In this document: in pieces, positions 41,876 through 47,130 of the stretch
Layout: every line of letters begins with the position of its first letter
How positions within the stretch are numbered: the stretch's first letter is position 1
IMG/VR virus record: IMGVR_UViG_3300017917_002885
Span: 1 to 50,957 of that record
DNA length: 50,957 nt
Source of the DNA: a virus
Reading direction: 5' to 3' (one strand)
Translations under genes and position numbers: made by a program
Notes under the pieces: model-generated
Seen by the model: only the letters and a program-made list of their open reading frames with translations
What the model was told of the DNA's origin: nothing
Databases searched by the model: none

Positions 41876-42152
41876 AACGTTTAGTAGTTTTTCTCATATG
41901 AGTGCGAACACGGTGGCAGTTAGAACATACCACTTCACATTTCTTAATCTCTTCATCTATCTTCTTCTTAGATAGTGTTGGAATCAGTTCCATAACATTC
42001 TTATGCTTAACCCCACGGACATGATCAAAGTCCATAACATAATAGGGGAAGTGTAGTTTACAATCGGCGCAAGGGTGTTTCTCCTTGTACTCTCGTATAT
42101 AAGTGGCGAGGGCTGCCTTTTGTTTGGCGACAGAAGTCTTTTCAGTCTTCAT
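41868..42152 (-). CDS. HNH endonuclease-like protein (copy 1)
   Basis: 94 residues. 'HPCADCKLHFPYYVMDFDHV' and 'CEVVCSNCHRVRTHMRKTTK' give the zinc-binding CxxC...CxxC and the HNH core (DFDH...N...H). Basic N- and C-termini for DNA contact. It is a free-standing, possibly homing-type nuclease beside the tRNA array, and overlaps the convergent gene by 8 nt. Confidence 0.8.
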   Translation of the reverse strand: MKTEKTSVAKQKAALATYIREYKEKHPCADCKLHFPYYVMDFDHVRGVKHKNVMELIPTLSKKKIDEEIKKCEVVCSNCHRVRTHMRKTTKRSR

Positions 42153-42227
42153 TACCCTAATTATATTATATAGCTCTTATTCAGTGCGAAAAAAAGTGCT
42201 TCGGCGGGAGAGAAGAACATTATTTTG

Positions 42228-42302
42228 TAGGGATACTCGGATTTGAACCGAGAGTCGGCAGTATATAAGACTGATGCTTTAACCAGATTAAGCTATATCC
42301 CC
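42228..42302 (-). tRNA. tRNA-Ile (TAT)
   Basis: Acceptor GGGGATA/TATCCCT (first pair G-U), anticodon loop CTTATAT (TAT, reads AUA), T-loop GTTCAAAT, discriminator A. Separate from the main array, between the two HNH genes; useful for an AT-rich phage in a host that rarely uses AUA. Confidence 0.88.
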
Positions 42303-42382
42303 TAGATTACATATATTTGTAGCAGTAAGCCACATATATGAACTAGGATTGCTATAATTCCTACCCAGAGAATTGTCTTCAT
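42302..42382 (-). CDS. Micro-protein with one membrane segment
   Basis: 26 residues, MKTILWVGIIAILVHICGLL then LQIYVI. Almost entirely hydrophobic. The ATG overlaps the stop of the upstream HNH gene (ATGA) and its TAG touches the tRNA-Ile 5' end. Possibly a small membrane toxin or effector; function unknown. Confidence 0.55.
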   Translation of the reverse strand: MKTILWVGIIAILVHICGLLLQIYVI

Positions 42383-42696
42383 GCTTCCACCTTTGTACTC
42401 ATATAATCTTTATTGATATAAGTCTTGAGTCTATGGCAGTTAGCGCAGAGGATCTGGAAATTAGATTCATCATTATTGAGATGATTTCCATCGATATGAT
42501 CTACATCTAGCTGACATCTATGTTCGGCTTGGAATCCACACTTAAAGCAGATAGCTTCGTGCTTCATGATAAAGTTAAATCTAGCACGAGACTTTCTGCA
42601 TGTTGTGCAGTATCTGCCGAAATACTGTCTACCCTTTATTCTGCCTTTAGACTCTTGTAAATTACCGCATGGACAGAAACCTTTTGTATACCCCAT
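42379..42696 (-). CDS. HNH endonuclease-like protein (copy 2)
   Basis: 105 residues. 'GFCPCGNLQ' and 'RYCTTCRKSR' form an N-terminal zinc knuckle; 'AICFKCGF...LDVDHIDGNHLNNDE...NFQILCANCHRLKT' is a clear HNH core. Typical of homing endonucleases scattered in phage genomes. GGGGG lies about 6 nt before the ATG. No intron is visible around it. Confidence 0.85.
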   Translation of the reverse strand: MGYTKGFCPCGNLQESKGRIKGRQYFGRYCTTCRKSRARFNFIMKHEAICFKCGFQAEHRCQLDVDHIDGNHLNNDESNFQILCANCHRLKTYINKDYMSTKVEA

Positions 42697-42822
42697 ATAA
42701 TCCCCCTATATATAAAGTATATCATTAGATATAATTTTTGTATATATATTATTTTTGTTTTTATAATGATACTTCCAGATTTAGAGCATACAAACCCTAT
42801 ACCCTTTTTATGTTTTTAAAAT

Positions 42823-42981
42823 AAAAAAACTAAAAGGGACCCCGAAATGGTCAGGTTATAAATCCGCCATTCATCGGTTGAACTGCCCATAAAAAGCTGG
42901 CAGCCTAGAAGTATCTAACACTTCCGTCATTATCGCACTTGGAGTTTAAACCCTTGATGTTATCTCCTAAAACTGTCCAAG
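42823..42981 (-). ncRNA. Predicted non-coding RNA (about 160 nt)
   Basis: From the predicted start near 42981 to a T-rich run (42829-42823). It holds four small hairpins: GTTTAAAC dyad, GAAGT/ACTTC, CTGCC/GGCAG and CCG/CGG. The longest ATG frame is 19 codons without a ribosome site. Family not recognised. It fills most of the gap 42,697-43,124. Confidence 0.4.
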
Positions 42982-42987
42982 GTGTTT

Positions 42988-43017
42988 AGTATAACATTAT
43001 GATTTTATCTAGGTCAA
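42988..43017 (-). promoter_or_regulatory. Promoter of the predicted 160-nt RNA
   Basis: Minus strand TTGACC (43017-43012), 18-nt spacer, TATACT (42993-42988). No protein gene starts within 250 nt downstream. Confidence 0.5.
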
Positions 43018-43124
43018 GAGAATGAAGAAAATTTGATCCATACCGACCAAATTAGAATAGCCCTTAGAAGCCCTCTATAGCCCCTTAGACAAAAGTTTAG
43101 CCTTATTTGGTACCCAAGTGTTAG

Positions 43125-43226
43125 CTATGCCTTACAAGAGGACTTATGATTCATGAAAGTCATATGGGCAAAAGGAGATTTCACTTGGATCTCCCGCCCA
43201 CATTTATCACATATAACGATTCTCAT
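43125..43226 (-). CDS. Mini zinc-finger-like protein
   Basis: 33 residues: MRIVICDKCGREIQVKSPFA then HMTFMNHKSSCKA. CxxC and HxxxxxHxxxC spacing could hold one zinc ion. The ATG overlaps the TAA of a 7-codon leader ORF (TAATG), suggesting coupling. A TTGTAG-N18-TACTAT promoter lies upstream (43257-43286). Function unknown. Confidence 0.45.
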   Translation of the reverse strand: MRIVICDKCGREIQVKSPFAHMTFMNHKSSCKA

Positions 43227-43256
43227 TAGAGATATATCCATATTCTCATATCGCAT

Positions 43257-43286
43257 ATAGTATCATAATATTCTAGTTGACTACAA
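43257..43286 (-). promoter_or_regulatory. Possible promoter of the mini zinc-finger gene
   Basis: Minus strand TTGTAG (43286-43281), 18-nt spacer, TACTAT (43262-43257). It lies in the first copy of a 55-bp direct repeat. Confidence 0.35.
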
Positions 43287-43316
43287 TATCAGATCTATAA
43301 AAATGTTAATAAAATT

Positions 43317-43400
43317 TTATTTTTTCCAAAGATGTTTTGCATAACTCTTTACAAGAGCTACTGTGACAATAGCCCATAGTATGATCATTATATCTGCCAT
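43317..43400 (-). CDS. Leaderless membrane micro-protein
   Basis: 27 residues, MADIMIILWAIVTVALVKSY then AKHLWKK: one transmembrane helix and a basic tail. The promoter TTGACT-N16-TATAAT places +1 exactly at the ATG. Function unknown; similar in kind to the other micro membrane proteins nearby. Confidence 0.55.
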   Translation of the reverse strand: MADIMIILWAIVTVALVKSYAKHLWKK

Positions 43401-43406
43401 GTATCT

Positions 43407-43434
43407 ATTATATCCCGCCTAATATTCTAGTCAA
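43407..43434 (-). promoter_or_regulatory. Promoter for a leaderless mRNA
   Basis: Minus strand TTGACT (43434-43429), 16-nt spacer, TATAAT (43412-43407), 6 nt before the ATG at 43400. Confidence 0.65.
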
Positions 43435-43539
43435 CTACTATTTCATATTTCTAGAAATGTTAATAGATTTTTAATTTGTATGATACACACCTAGGAAAAT
43501 GTCCGATTTGTCCGTTAGTGCGCCCATATGACTGGTCAA

Positions 43540-43555
43540 TGTGGTCTATATCACA
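43540..43555 (+). promoter_or_regulatory. Crp/GlxR-like operator, cassette 1
   Basis: TGTGG-TCTATA-TCACA, one mismatch to TGTGA-N6-TCACA. Centre about 84 bp upstream of the predicted start of the next promoter. Lies in a 26-bp segment repeated at 44681-44706. Confidence 0.5.
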
Positions 43556-43602
43556 AAGTATTTTTTCAATATGTCCCTAATGTCCGTTTTGCGAGTTGAA
43601 AT

Positions 43603-43625
43603 TTGTCAGACCCCCGTGTTAATCT
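43603..43625 (+). promoter_or_regulatory. Early promoter module 1
   Basis: TTGTCA (43603-43608), 11 nt (GACCCCCGTGT), TAATCT as a weak -10. Followed by ACGAAAGGAG and ATG 43659. Confidence 0.55.
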
Positions 43626-43658
43626 TAAGATATAGAAATTAAACGAAAGGAGTTTTAA

Positions 43659-43802
43659 ATGAACTCAATTTTTGAAGGTGGCACAATGAGTGCCGATGAA
43701 TTTGCTCGATTTGTAGAGCGTATGGGCGATGCCCGATGTGCAGAGTGTGGATACTGCGGATATATCCACCAGAATAATTGTTCAAAGAAAGTTGGTAAAT
43801 AA
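43659..43802 (+). CDS. Small CxxCxxC protein
   Basis: 47 residues; 'DARCAECGYCGYIHQNNCSK' is a compact Cys/His cluster, likely zinc binding. ACGAAAGGAG lies 6 nt before the ATG. First gene of the early operon. The C-terminal 'SKKVGK' is shared with the next gene. Function unknown. Confidence 0.65.
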   Translation: MNSIFEGGTMSADEFARFVERMGDARCAECGYCGYIHQNNCSKKVGK

Positions 43803-43803
43803 T

Positions 43804-43923
43804 ATGAACTATAATGATTACTATGATGAAATCTATCTTGATATCTATGAAGAATTTGGCGAAACCGCCGTTTCTGATGTATCATATGCTAAAGAATTAC
43901 AATCTAAGAAAGTAGGTAAATAA
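43804..43923 (+). CDS. Small acidic Tyr-rich protein
   Basis: 39 residues, MNYNDYYDEIYLDIYEEFGE then TAVSDVSYAKELQSKKVGK. It follows the previous stop by 1 nt; the shared end SKKVGK suggests duplication of the upstream tail, which also provides the AAAGAAAG ribosome site. Function unknown. Confidence 0.6.
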   Translation: MNYNDYYDEIYLDIYEEFGETAVSDVSYAKELQSKKVGK

Positions 43924-43925
43924 TA

Positions 43926-44096
43926 ATGGGATATGCTAGCGATTCTATCTATGGTCACTCTTATTCTAAGTGGGACACAATTCAAGAAGATGTTTCAGAC
44001 ATGTATCTTGATGATGTTGAAGATGAAGAGTTCGATGTTGAACTAGATGATGTCGAAGATGTAGAGTTCGACCTTGATGAGTGGGAGGAGATGTAA
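43926..44096 (+). CDS. Small highly acidic protein
   Basis: 56 residues; from about residue 20 mostly Asp/Glu/Val in repeats ('DDVEDEEFDVELDDVEDVEF'). Such a charge pattern is typical of DNA mimics, e.g. phage anti-restriction or anti-nucleoid proteins, but this is inference. The stop overlaps the next ATG (TAATG). Confidence 0.6.
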   Translation: MGYASDSIYGHSYSKWDTIQEDVSDMYLDDVEDEEFDVELDDVEDVEFDLDEWEEM

Positions 44097-44161
44097 TGGC
44101 TACGCTATTACTAACCGCCTCCGTATTGTTCGCTATTAAACAAATGAAAGAAGGTAAATAA
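44096..44161 (+). CDS. Membrane micro-protein
   Basis: 21 residues, MATLLLTASVLFAIKQMKEG then K. One hydrophobic helix and a basic end, TAATG coupled; the GGAGGAG at 44085-44091 precedes it. Function unknown. Confidence 0.5.
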   Translation: MATLLLTASVLFAIKQMKEGK

Positions 44162-44314
44162 ATGAGCGAAGGGATCTTTACACTAGAGTTAGGTCGCTAT
44201 GGTTTCATGCTCGACACAGAATGGTGCTATGTTGCGCTATCATGGGAGCTCATCGGCTTGTCAGTAGTCGGTGCTATAATCTATAAAGTAATCAAGAGAA
44301 AGAAGAATAAATAA
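44162..44314 (+). CDS. Small single-pass membrane protein
   Basis: 50 residues; 'WELIGLSVVGAIIYKVIKRK' forms a membrane helix with a basic cytoplasmic tail. Its codons 33-40 contain an internal copy of the early promoter (44258-44280). The start follows the previous TAA directly. Function unknown. Confidence 0.6.
   Translation: MSEGIFTLELGRYGFMLDTEWCYVALSWELIGLSVVGAIIYKVIKRKKNK
44258..44280 (+). promoter_or_regulatory. Early promoter module 14, inside a coding region
   Basis: TTGTCA (44258-44263), 11 nt (GTAGTCGGTGC), TATAAT (44275-44280). 34 nt before ATG 44315; no ACGAAAGG leader. Confidence 0.5.
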
Positions 44315-44464
44315 ATGAAGTGTAATGTAGAAGGTTGCGAATCAACCGACCTAGTATATAGCGGAGTAGATGCGTTCTGCTTACAAGTACCTACAGAAAA
44401 GTATTGCTATGCATGCTCTAATAGAGGTGTAGCGCAAGAGTTAGAGAATGCGTTAAGACAATGA
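44315..44464 (+). CDS. Small Cys-rich (zinc-ribbon-like) protein
   Basis: 49 residues; 'MKCNVEGCESTDLVYSGVDA' and 'FCLQ...KYCYACSNRGVAQE' give CxxxxC and CxxC pairs. Probably a zinc ribbon. Stop overlaps next ATG (ATGA). Function unknown. Confidence 0.62.
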   Translation: MKCNVEGCESTDLVYSGVDAFCLQVPTEKYCYACSNRGVAQELENALRQ

Positions 44465-44571
44465 ATAGACTACTAACTACTATCGTTCAGTTATTTATCG
44501 CTATCCCCGCCTTATATATGGCTCGCATGGTATGGCGTGACATGCGTGAGATGTGGCACGAATCACACTAA
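44461..44571 (+). CDS. Small membrane protein
   Basis: 36 residues, MNRLLTTIVQLFIAIPALYM then ARMVWRDMREMWHESH. One N-terminal helix and an amphipathic Trp/Arg-rich tail. ATGA coupled. Function unknown. Confidence 0.58.
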   Translation: MNRLLTTIVQLFIAIPALYMARMVWRDMREMWHESH

Positions 44572-44576
44572 CCTAA

Positions 44577-44651
44577 CGGCGTGTCGCCTTGACAAAAGGC
44601 GATCCGCCCGCAGTCTTTTGCGGGCTTGTCAAGTCAATATACGGCGTGTCG
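44577..44651 (+). repeat. CGGCGTGTCG repeats with a nested hairpin
   Basis: CGGCGTGTCG at 44577-44586 and 44642-44651. Between them a nested hairpin: outer CTTGACAA (44588-44595) with TTGTCAAG (44626-44633), inner GCCCGCA (44606-44612) with TGCGGGC (44619-44625). It probably ends the preceding operon. Confidence 0.6.
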
Positions 44652-44690
44652 CAAAAATACCCTGAATTTTCCTAAAGTTTGACTAGTCAG

Positions 44691-44722
44691 TGTGGCCTAC
44701 ATCACATGTGACCTACACCACA
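44691..44722 (+). promoter_or_regulatory. Tandem Crp/GlxR-like operators, cassette 2
   Basis: TGTGG-CCTACA-TCACA (44691-44706) and TGTGA-CCTACA-CCACA (44707-44722), abutting. Each has one mismatch to the TGTGA-N6-TCACA consensus, and both have the central TA favoured by GlxR. Confidence 0.55.
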
Positions 44723-44754
44723 AAGTCTAATATGTCCGATTTATACCCCTCAAT

Positions 44755-44777
44755 ATGTCAGACCCCCCTGCTACAAT
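44755..44777 (+). promoter_or_regulatory. Early promoter module 2
   Basis: ATGTCA (44755-44760), 11 nt (GACCCCCCTGC), TACAAT (44772-44777); then ACGAAAGGGG and ATG 44810. Confidence 0.65.
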
Positions 44778-44809
44778 AGTGGCATATCAACAAACGAAAG
44801 GGGTCAAAA

Positions 44810-44965
44810 ATGACTCAACTAACAGAAGAATTATTTAGCAAGATTGTGCATGAATATCACAACGGAGGCGTTAAGTCTTCATATGGTTTAAATAAATATA
44901 CACGCAAGGAATTGCTTGCGTTCCTTATCCGTTCTACACAATGCAATTGCATTAACTGTCTATAA
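44810..44965 (+). CDS. Small protein with C-terminal Cys cluster
   Basis: 51 residues, MTQLTEELFSKIVHEYHNGG ... 'KYTRKELLAFLIRSTQCNCI' NCL. Helical with a CxCxxC end. Function unknown. Confidence 0.62.
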   Translation: MTQLTEELFSKIVHEYHNGGVKSSYGLNKYTRKELLAFLIRSTQCNCINCL

Positions 44966-44981
44966 GAAAGAAGGTCAATTC

Positions 44982-45110
44982 ATGAACCTAGATGAATATA
45001 AAGCGCATGTAGAAGCGCAACGCAAGGAAAGCTTGCTAAAGGCTATCGCTACAATGTCGGTGGCTAATGCTACAATGTCACAATTGTTCAACACTAAGGA
45101 GGCAGACTAA
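44982..45110 (+). CDS. Small helical protein
   Basis: 42 residues from ATG 44982 (AGAAGG upstream), MNLDEYKAHVEAQRKESLLK ... The second half encodes both protein (ATMSVANATMSQLFN) and an early promoter copy (45054-45076). TAATG overlap with the next gene. Function unknown. Confidence 0.58.
   Translation: MNLDEYKAHVEAQRKESLLKAIATMSVANATMSQLFNTKEAD
45054..45076 (+). promoter_or_regulatory. Early promoter module 15, inside a coding region
   Basis: ATGTCG (45054-45059), 11 nt (GTGGCTAATGC), TACAAT (45071-45076); 33 nt before ATG 45110, with AAGGAGG between. Confidence 0.55.
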
Positions 45111-45247
45111 TGCTAAAAGATGTAGTAGCACAATTGTGCGATGTATGCGATGAGGTCGCATTTGTTTTTGATAACGATGGATGGGTAGAGATTCATCCTT
45201 GTGCATGTGTTGATGGTATGAGCGACTTAGATTGGATAAATGAATGA
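45110..45247 (+). CDS. Small Cys-rich protein
   Basis: 45 residues; 'LCDVCDEVAFVFDNDGWVEI' 'HPCACVDG' gives CxxC and CxC, probably zinc binding. AAGGAGG lies 9 nt before the ATG. Function unknown. Confidence 0.62.
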   Translation: MLKDVVAQLCDVCDEVAFVFDNDGWVEIHPCACVDGMSDLDWINE

Positions 45248-45432
45248 TGACTAGAAAAGACTATAAGCGTTTTGCTTATCTACTTAATTCAATGCATCAC
45301 GGATTTCCCGCCGAGATGCTTAGCATTGATGCTAAGAAATTCTTAGTAAATAATATGTGCGAAATATTCGAAACCGATAACCCACGATTTGACCGAGCCA
45401 AATTCAAGGAGGCCGTATATGCAGAACGATAA
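45244..45432 (+). CDS. Actinophage MTRKDY-family protein (copy 1)
   Basis: 62 residues; 'MMTRKDYKRFAYLLNSM' and 'FETDNPRFDRAKFKEAV'. This N- and C-terminal pattern is a widespread small family in actinophages, of unknown function. ATGA overlap with the previous stop. A paralogue lies at 46417-46608. Confidence 0.75.
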   Translation: MMTRKDYKRFAYLLNSMHHGFPAEMLSIDAKKFLVNNMCEIFETDNPRFDRAKFKEAVYAER

Positions 45433-45526
45433 CGATCCATTTGGTTTTTCTAAGGCTATTGAGATTGACCATCTAAGCGATGAAGACCTAAAAACTTTAG
45501 AAGAAATTTTTAAAGATTTTAAATAA
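45419..45526 (+). CDS. Small acidic micro-protein
   Basis: 35 residues, MQNDNDPFGFSKAIEIDHLS then DEDLKTLEEIFKDFK. GGAGG lies 7 nt upstream, within the end of the previous gene. Function unknown. Confidence 0.58.
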   Translation: MQNDNDPFGFSKAIEIDHLSDEDLKTLEEIFKDFK

Positions 45527-45530
45527 ATAG

Positions 45531-45633
45531 CGGCGTGTCGGCTTGACAAAAGCTGATCCGCCCGCAAAAGCTGCGGGGTCGGGCGTGTCGTTATGAAAGA
45601 GTTATAAATTCCCTGGAATTTTACGGCGTGTCG
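45531..45633 (+). repeat. CGGCGTGTCG repeats and GC hairpin
   Basis: CGGCGTGTCG at 45531-45540 and 45624-45633, with GGGCGTGTCG at 45581-45590. Hairpin CCCGCA-AAAGC-TGCGGG at 45561-45577. TTGACA follows two of the copies after 2 nt. Confidence 0.6.
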
Positions 45634-45660
45634 ATTTGACAGACAATTCGGACATTTTGA

Positions 45661-45676
45661 TGTGATGTAAAACACA
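45661..45676 (+). promoter_or_regulatory. Crp/GlxR-like operator, cassette 3
   Basis: TGTGA-TGTAAA-ACACA, one mismatch in the right half. Centre about 85 bp upstream of the predicted start. Confidence 0.45.
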
Positions 45677-45724
45677 TGGCTTGAGCGTCTTATTATATGG
45701 AATTACTGCCTAGTAAGTAGAGAT

Positions 45725-45747
45725 TTGTCAGACCCCTTTGGTACAAT
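45725..45747 (+). promoter_or_regulatory. Early promoter module 3
   Basis: TTGTCA (45725-45730), 11 nt (GACCCCTTTGG), TACAAT (45742-45747); ACGAAAGG and ATG 45779 follow. Confidence 0.65.
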
Positions 45748-45778
45748 ATCACCATAACAACAACGAAAGGCGGACACC

Positions 45779-45982
45779 ATGTCAGCAAATGTTTATTCTA
45801 TCGAATCCCTACTAGTGGGAAAAAACTATCACTCACGAACCTTGCAGGGCGAAATTGTATCTGCAGAAAAACATCCTCAAGCAATTTGGTATGAGGGTTG
45901 CGAAACCTATCTTGTAGAGGTTGCGCCTAATAGCGGATATGGTCGCACATATCGCACAGTAGCCGTCAAGGTGCCCGACTAA
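45779..45982 (+). CDS. Small beta-rich early protein
   Basis: 67 residues, MSANVYSIESLLVGKNYHSR ... 'GEIVSAEKHPQAIWYEGCET' YLVEV... It may be an SH3-like or small beta-barrel. Served by module 3. Function unknown. Confidence 0.65.
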   Translation: MSANVYSIESLLVGKNYHSRTLQGEIVSAEKHPQAIWYEGCETYLVEVAPNSGYGRTYRTVAVKVPD

Positions 45983-46005
45983 TTGTCGGTGCCTTGCGCT
46001 ATAAT
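45983..46005 (+). promoter_or_regulatory. Early promoter module 4
   Basis: TTGTCG (45983-45988), 11 nt (GTGCCTTGCGC), TATAAT (46000-46005). The upstream element begins right after the stop codon and forms the 3' arm of an inverted repeat (CCGAC-TAATT-GTCGG). Confidence 0.65.
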
Positions 46006-46036
46006 CTCTCTATAAGCAAAACACGAAAGGAAAACT

Positions 46037-46195
46037 ATGAAAACAAAACTCAACGAAATGTATTACTCAACAGATGAAGGTTTATTCTGTTGTGATGAAT
46101 TTCAGTATCGTTCATACTGCGAGGCTCATGATGAATTCATGGGTTGCTACTATTGCGAATTCGACTACACACAGCCTTGCGGTTGTGAAGAATAA
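46037..46195 (+). CDS. Small Cys-rich acidic protein
   Basis: 52 residues; 'GLFCCDEFQYRSYCEAHDEF' and 'GCYYCEFDYTQPCGCEE' hold eight cysteines in CC, CxxC and CxC groups. Likely metal binding. Preceded by ACGAAAGGA. Function unknown. Confidence 0.65.
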   Translation: MKTKLNEMYYSTDEGLFCCDEFQYRSYCEAHDEFMGCYYCEFDYTQPCGCEE

Positions 46196-46207
46196 GAAAG
46201 GGAAACT

Positions 46208-46417
46208 ATGTATAAAATAACTTGCCAATATGATTTCGAGGAGAGCCCTCATTGGTCTGCAACATATGAAAACGAATTTGGTGCATGGGAAAGTTTTTTC
46301 CGATTCACCGACTGGGGTATGGCTAACGAATACTCAACAGTTAATATCTACACGCCAACAGGCAAATGCTACACAAAAGTTTTTTATCGAGATGGAAGAG
46401 TGCAGGTGAAGGCATAA
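46208..46417 (+). CDS. Small beta-strand protein
   Basis: 69 residues, MYKITCQYDFEESPHWSATY ... 'YSTVNIYTPTGKCYTKVFYR'. Possibly a small ferredoxin-like or beta-sheet protein. Stop overlaps the next ATG by 1 nt. Function unknown. Confidence 0.65.
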   Translation: MYKITCQYDFEESPHWSATYENEFGAWESFFRFTDWGMANEYSTVNIYTPTGKCYTKVFYRDGRVQVKA

Positions 46418-46608
46418 TGATGACTAGAAAAGATTATATCGCCACCGCTGAAATTCTAAAGTATATGAGCAACAAAACTCACCCCGCTTTATTTTCTAAA
46501 GTCGTTACAGATTTTGCGGAGATGTTTGCAAAAGATAATCCACGCTTTGATGTAAAACGATTTCACGAAGCAAGCAACTACACAACAATTTTTGGAAAGG
46601 TAGAATAA
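46417..46608 (+). CDS. Actinophage MTRKDY-family protein (copy 2)
   Basis: 63 residues; 'MMTRKDYIATAEILKYM' and 'FAKDNPRFDVKRFHEAS' match copy 1 (45244-45432) at both ends. Frames extending upstream to 46366 are unlikely because the TAATG overlap marks the start. Function unknown. Confidence 0.75.
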   Translation: MMTRKDYIATAEILKYMSNKTHPALFSKVVTDFAEMFAKDNPRFDVKRFHEASNYTTIFGKVE

Positions 46609-46610
46609 AA

Positions 46611-46739
46611 ATGGGATACATTGAATTTAATAAAGATGGCAATTGGGTTTCATGGGAAGAGTTAAGTGATGAAGCTAAATTTGATATTGAATGGGAGTTA
46701 CTAAATGAAAATGCGTTTAATCATGAGCGAGAAAGTTAA
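46611..46739 (+). CDS. Small acidic Trp-rich protein
   Basis: 42 residues, MGYIEFNKDGNWVSWEELSD then EAKFDIEWELLNENAFNHERES. Overlaps the basic protein that follows. Function unknown. Confidence 0.58.
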   Translation: MGYIEFNKDGNWVSWEELSDEAKFDIEWELLNENAFNHERES

Positions 46740-46836
46740 ACGAATTCAGGAGTTGCGTCGATCAAATGCAGCGACTGCAATTCCATCGAAGAAAAAATAC
46801 ACACGCAAGCGCAAGCATAAAAATTCATATGAATGA
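46705..46836 (+). CDS. Small very basic protein
   Basis: 43 residues, MKMRLIMSEKVKRIQELRRS ... 'KKKYTRKRKHKNSYE'. Encoded 35 nt inside the end of the acidic gene in another frame. The charge suggests nucleic-acid binding. Ribosome site weak; moderate confidence. Confidence 0.48.
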   Translation: MKMRLIMSEKVKRIQELRRSNAATAIPSKKKYTRKRKHKNSYE

Positions 46837-46849
46837 ATAAATATGCGGG

Positions 46850-46866
46850 CCCGCAAAAGCTGCGGG
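46850..46866 (+). terminator. Recurrent GC hairpin after early operon
   Basis: CCCGCA-AAAGC-TGCGGG, same element as at 45561-45577; preceded by GCGGGCCCGC. No U-run, so the terminator role is uncertain. Confidence 0.45.
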
Positions 46867-46873
46867 GGGCGCA

Positions 46874-46889
46874 TGTGAATTACGTCACA
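46874..46889 (+). promoter_or_regulatory. Crp/GlxR-like operator, cassette 5 (perfect)
   Basis: TGTGA-ATTACG-TCACA, full match to the consensus halves. Lies between the GC hairpin and early promoter module 5. Confidence 0.65.
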
Positions 46890-46929
46890 TTTTAAAAATG
46901 CCCTGAACTTTCGGCGTGTCGATTATGAT

Positions 46930-46952
46930 TTGTCAGACCCCAATGGTATATT
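46930..46952 (+). promoter_or_regulatory. Early promoter module 5
   Basis: TTGTCA (46930-46935), 11 nt (GACCCCAATGG), TATATT (46947-46952); ACGAAAGG and ATG 46981. CGGCGTGTCG at 46912-46921 precedes it. Confidence 0.62.
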
Positions 46953-46980
46953 TCTCTTAAATCAAACGAAAGGCAAACTC

Positions 46981-47130
46981 ATGGGAAACCTACTTGAAAA
47001 CCTATGCACAACATGTGCAGGAATATCCAACACAATTGTTTCATCTCTTTGCGATACTCATTACTTTGAGTGGGCTGAAGAAAAAATGTATATGGAATTA
47101 GATTGCTCAACTGAAGGGATGTATCTCTAA
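46981..47130 (+). CDS. Small Cys-containing protein
   Basis: 49 residues from ATG 46981, MGNLLENLCTTCAGISNTIV ... CDTHYFEWAEEKMYM... An ATG at 46930 inside the promoter is rejected. 'CTTC' plus C and H residues could bind a metal. TAATG overlap with the next gene. Confidence 0.62.
   Translation: MGNLLENLCTTCAGISNTIVSSLCDTHYFEWAEEKMYMELDCSTEGMYL

Larger units (their letters stand above)
43267..43475. repeat. Pair of imperfect 55-bp direct repeats
   Basis: Copies at 43267-43321 and 43421-43475 share AATATTCTAGT, ACTAC, ATnTCAnAT and AAATGTTAATA in the same order. The second copy holds the -35 of the leaderless promoter at 43407-43434. They may be duplicated promoters or origin-like AT-rich elements. 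Confidence 0.5.

Noticed and set aside
42850-42920. 19-codon ORF in the predicted 160-nt RNA
   Set aside because: No ribosome site and it lies across two predicted hairpins.
42379-42981. IscB/TnpB-type RNA-guided nuclease with guide RNA
   Set aside because: The HNH protein is only 105 residues, without RuvC, bridge helix or PLMP parts; a free-standing homing-type HNH fits better.
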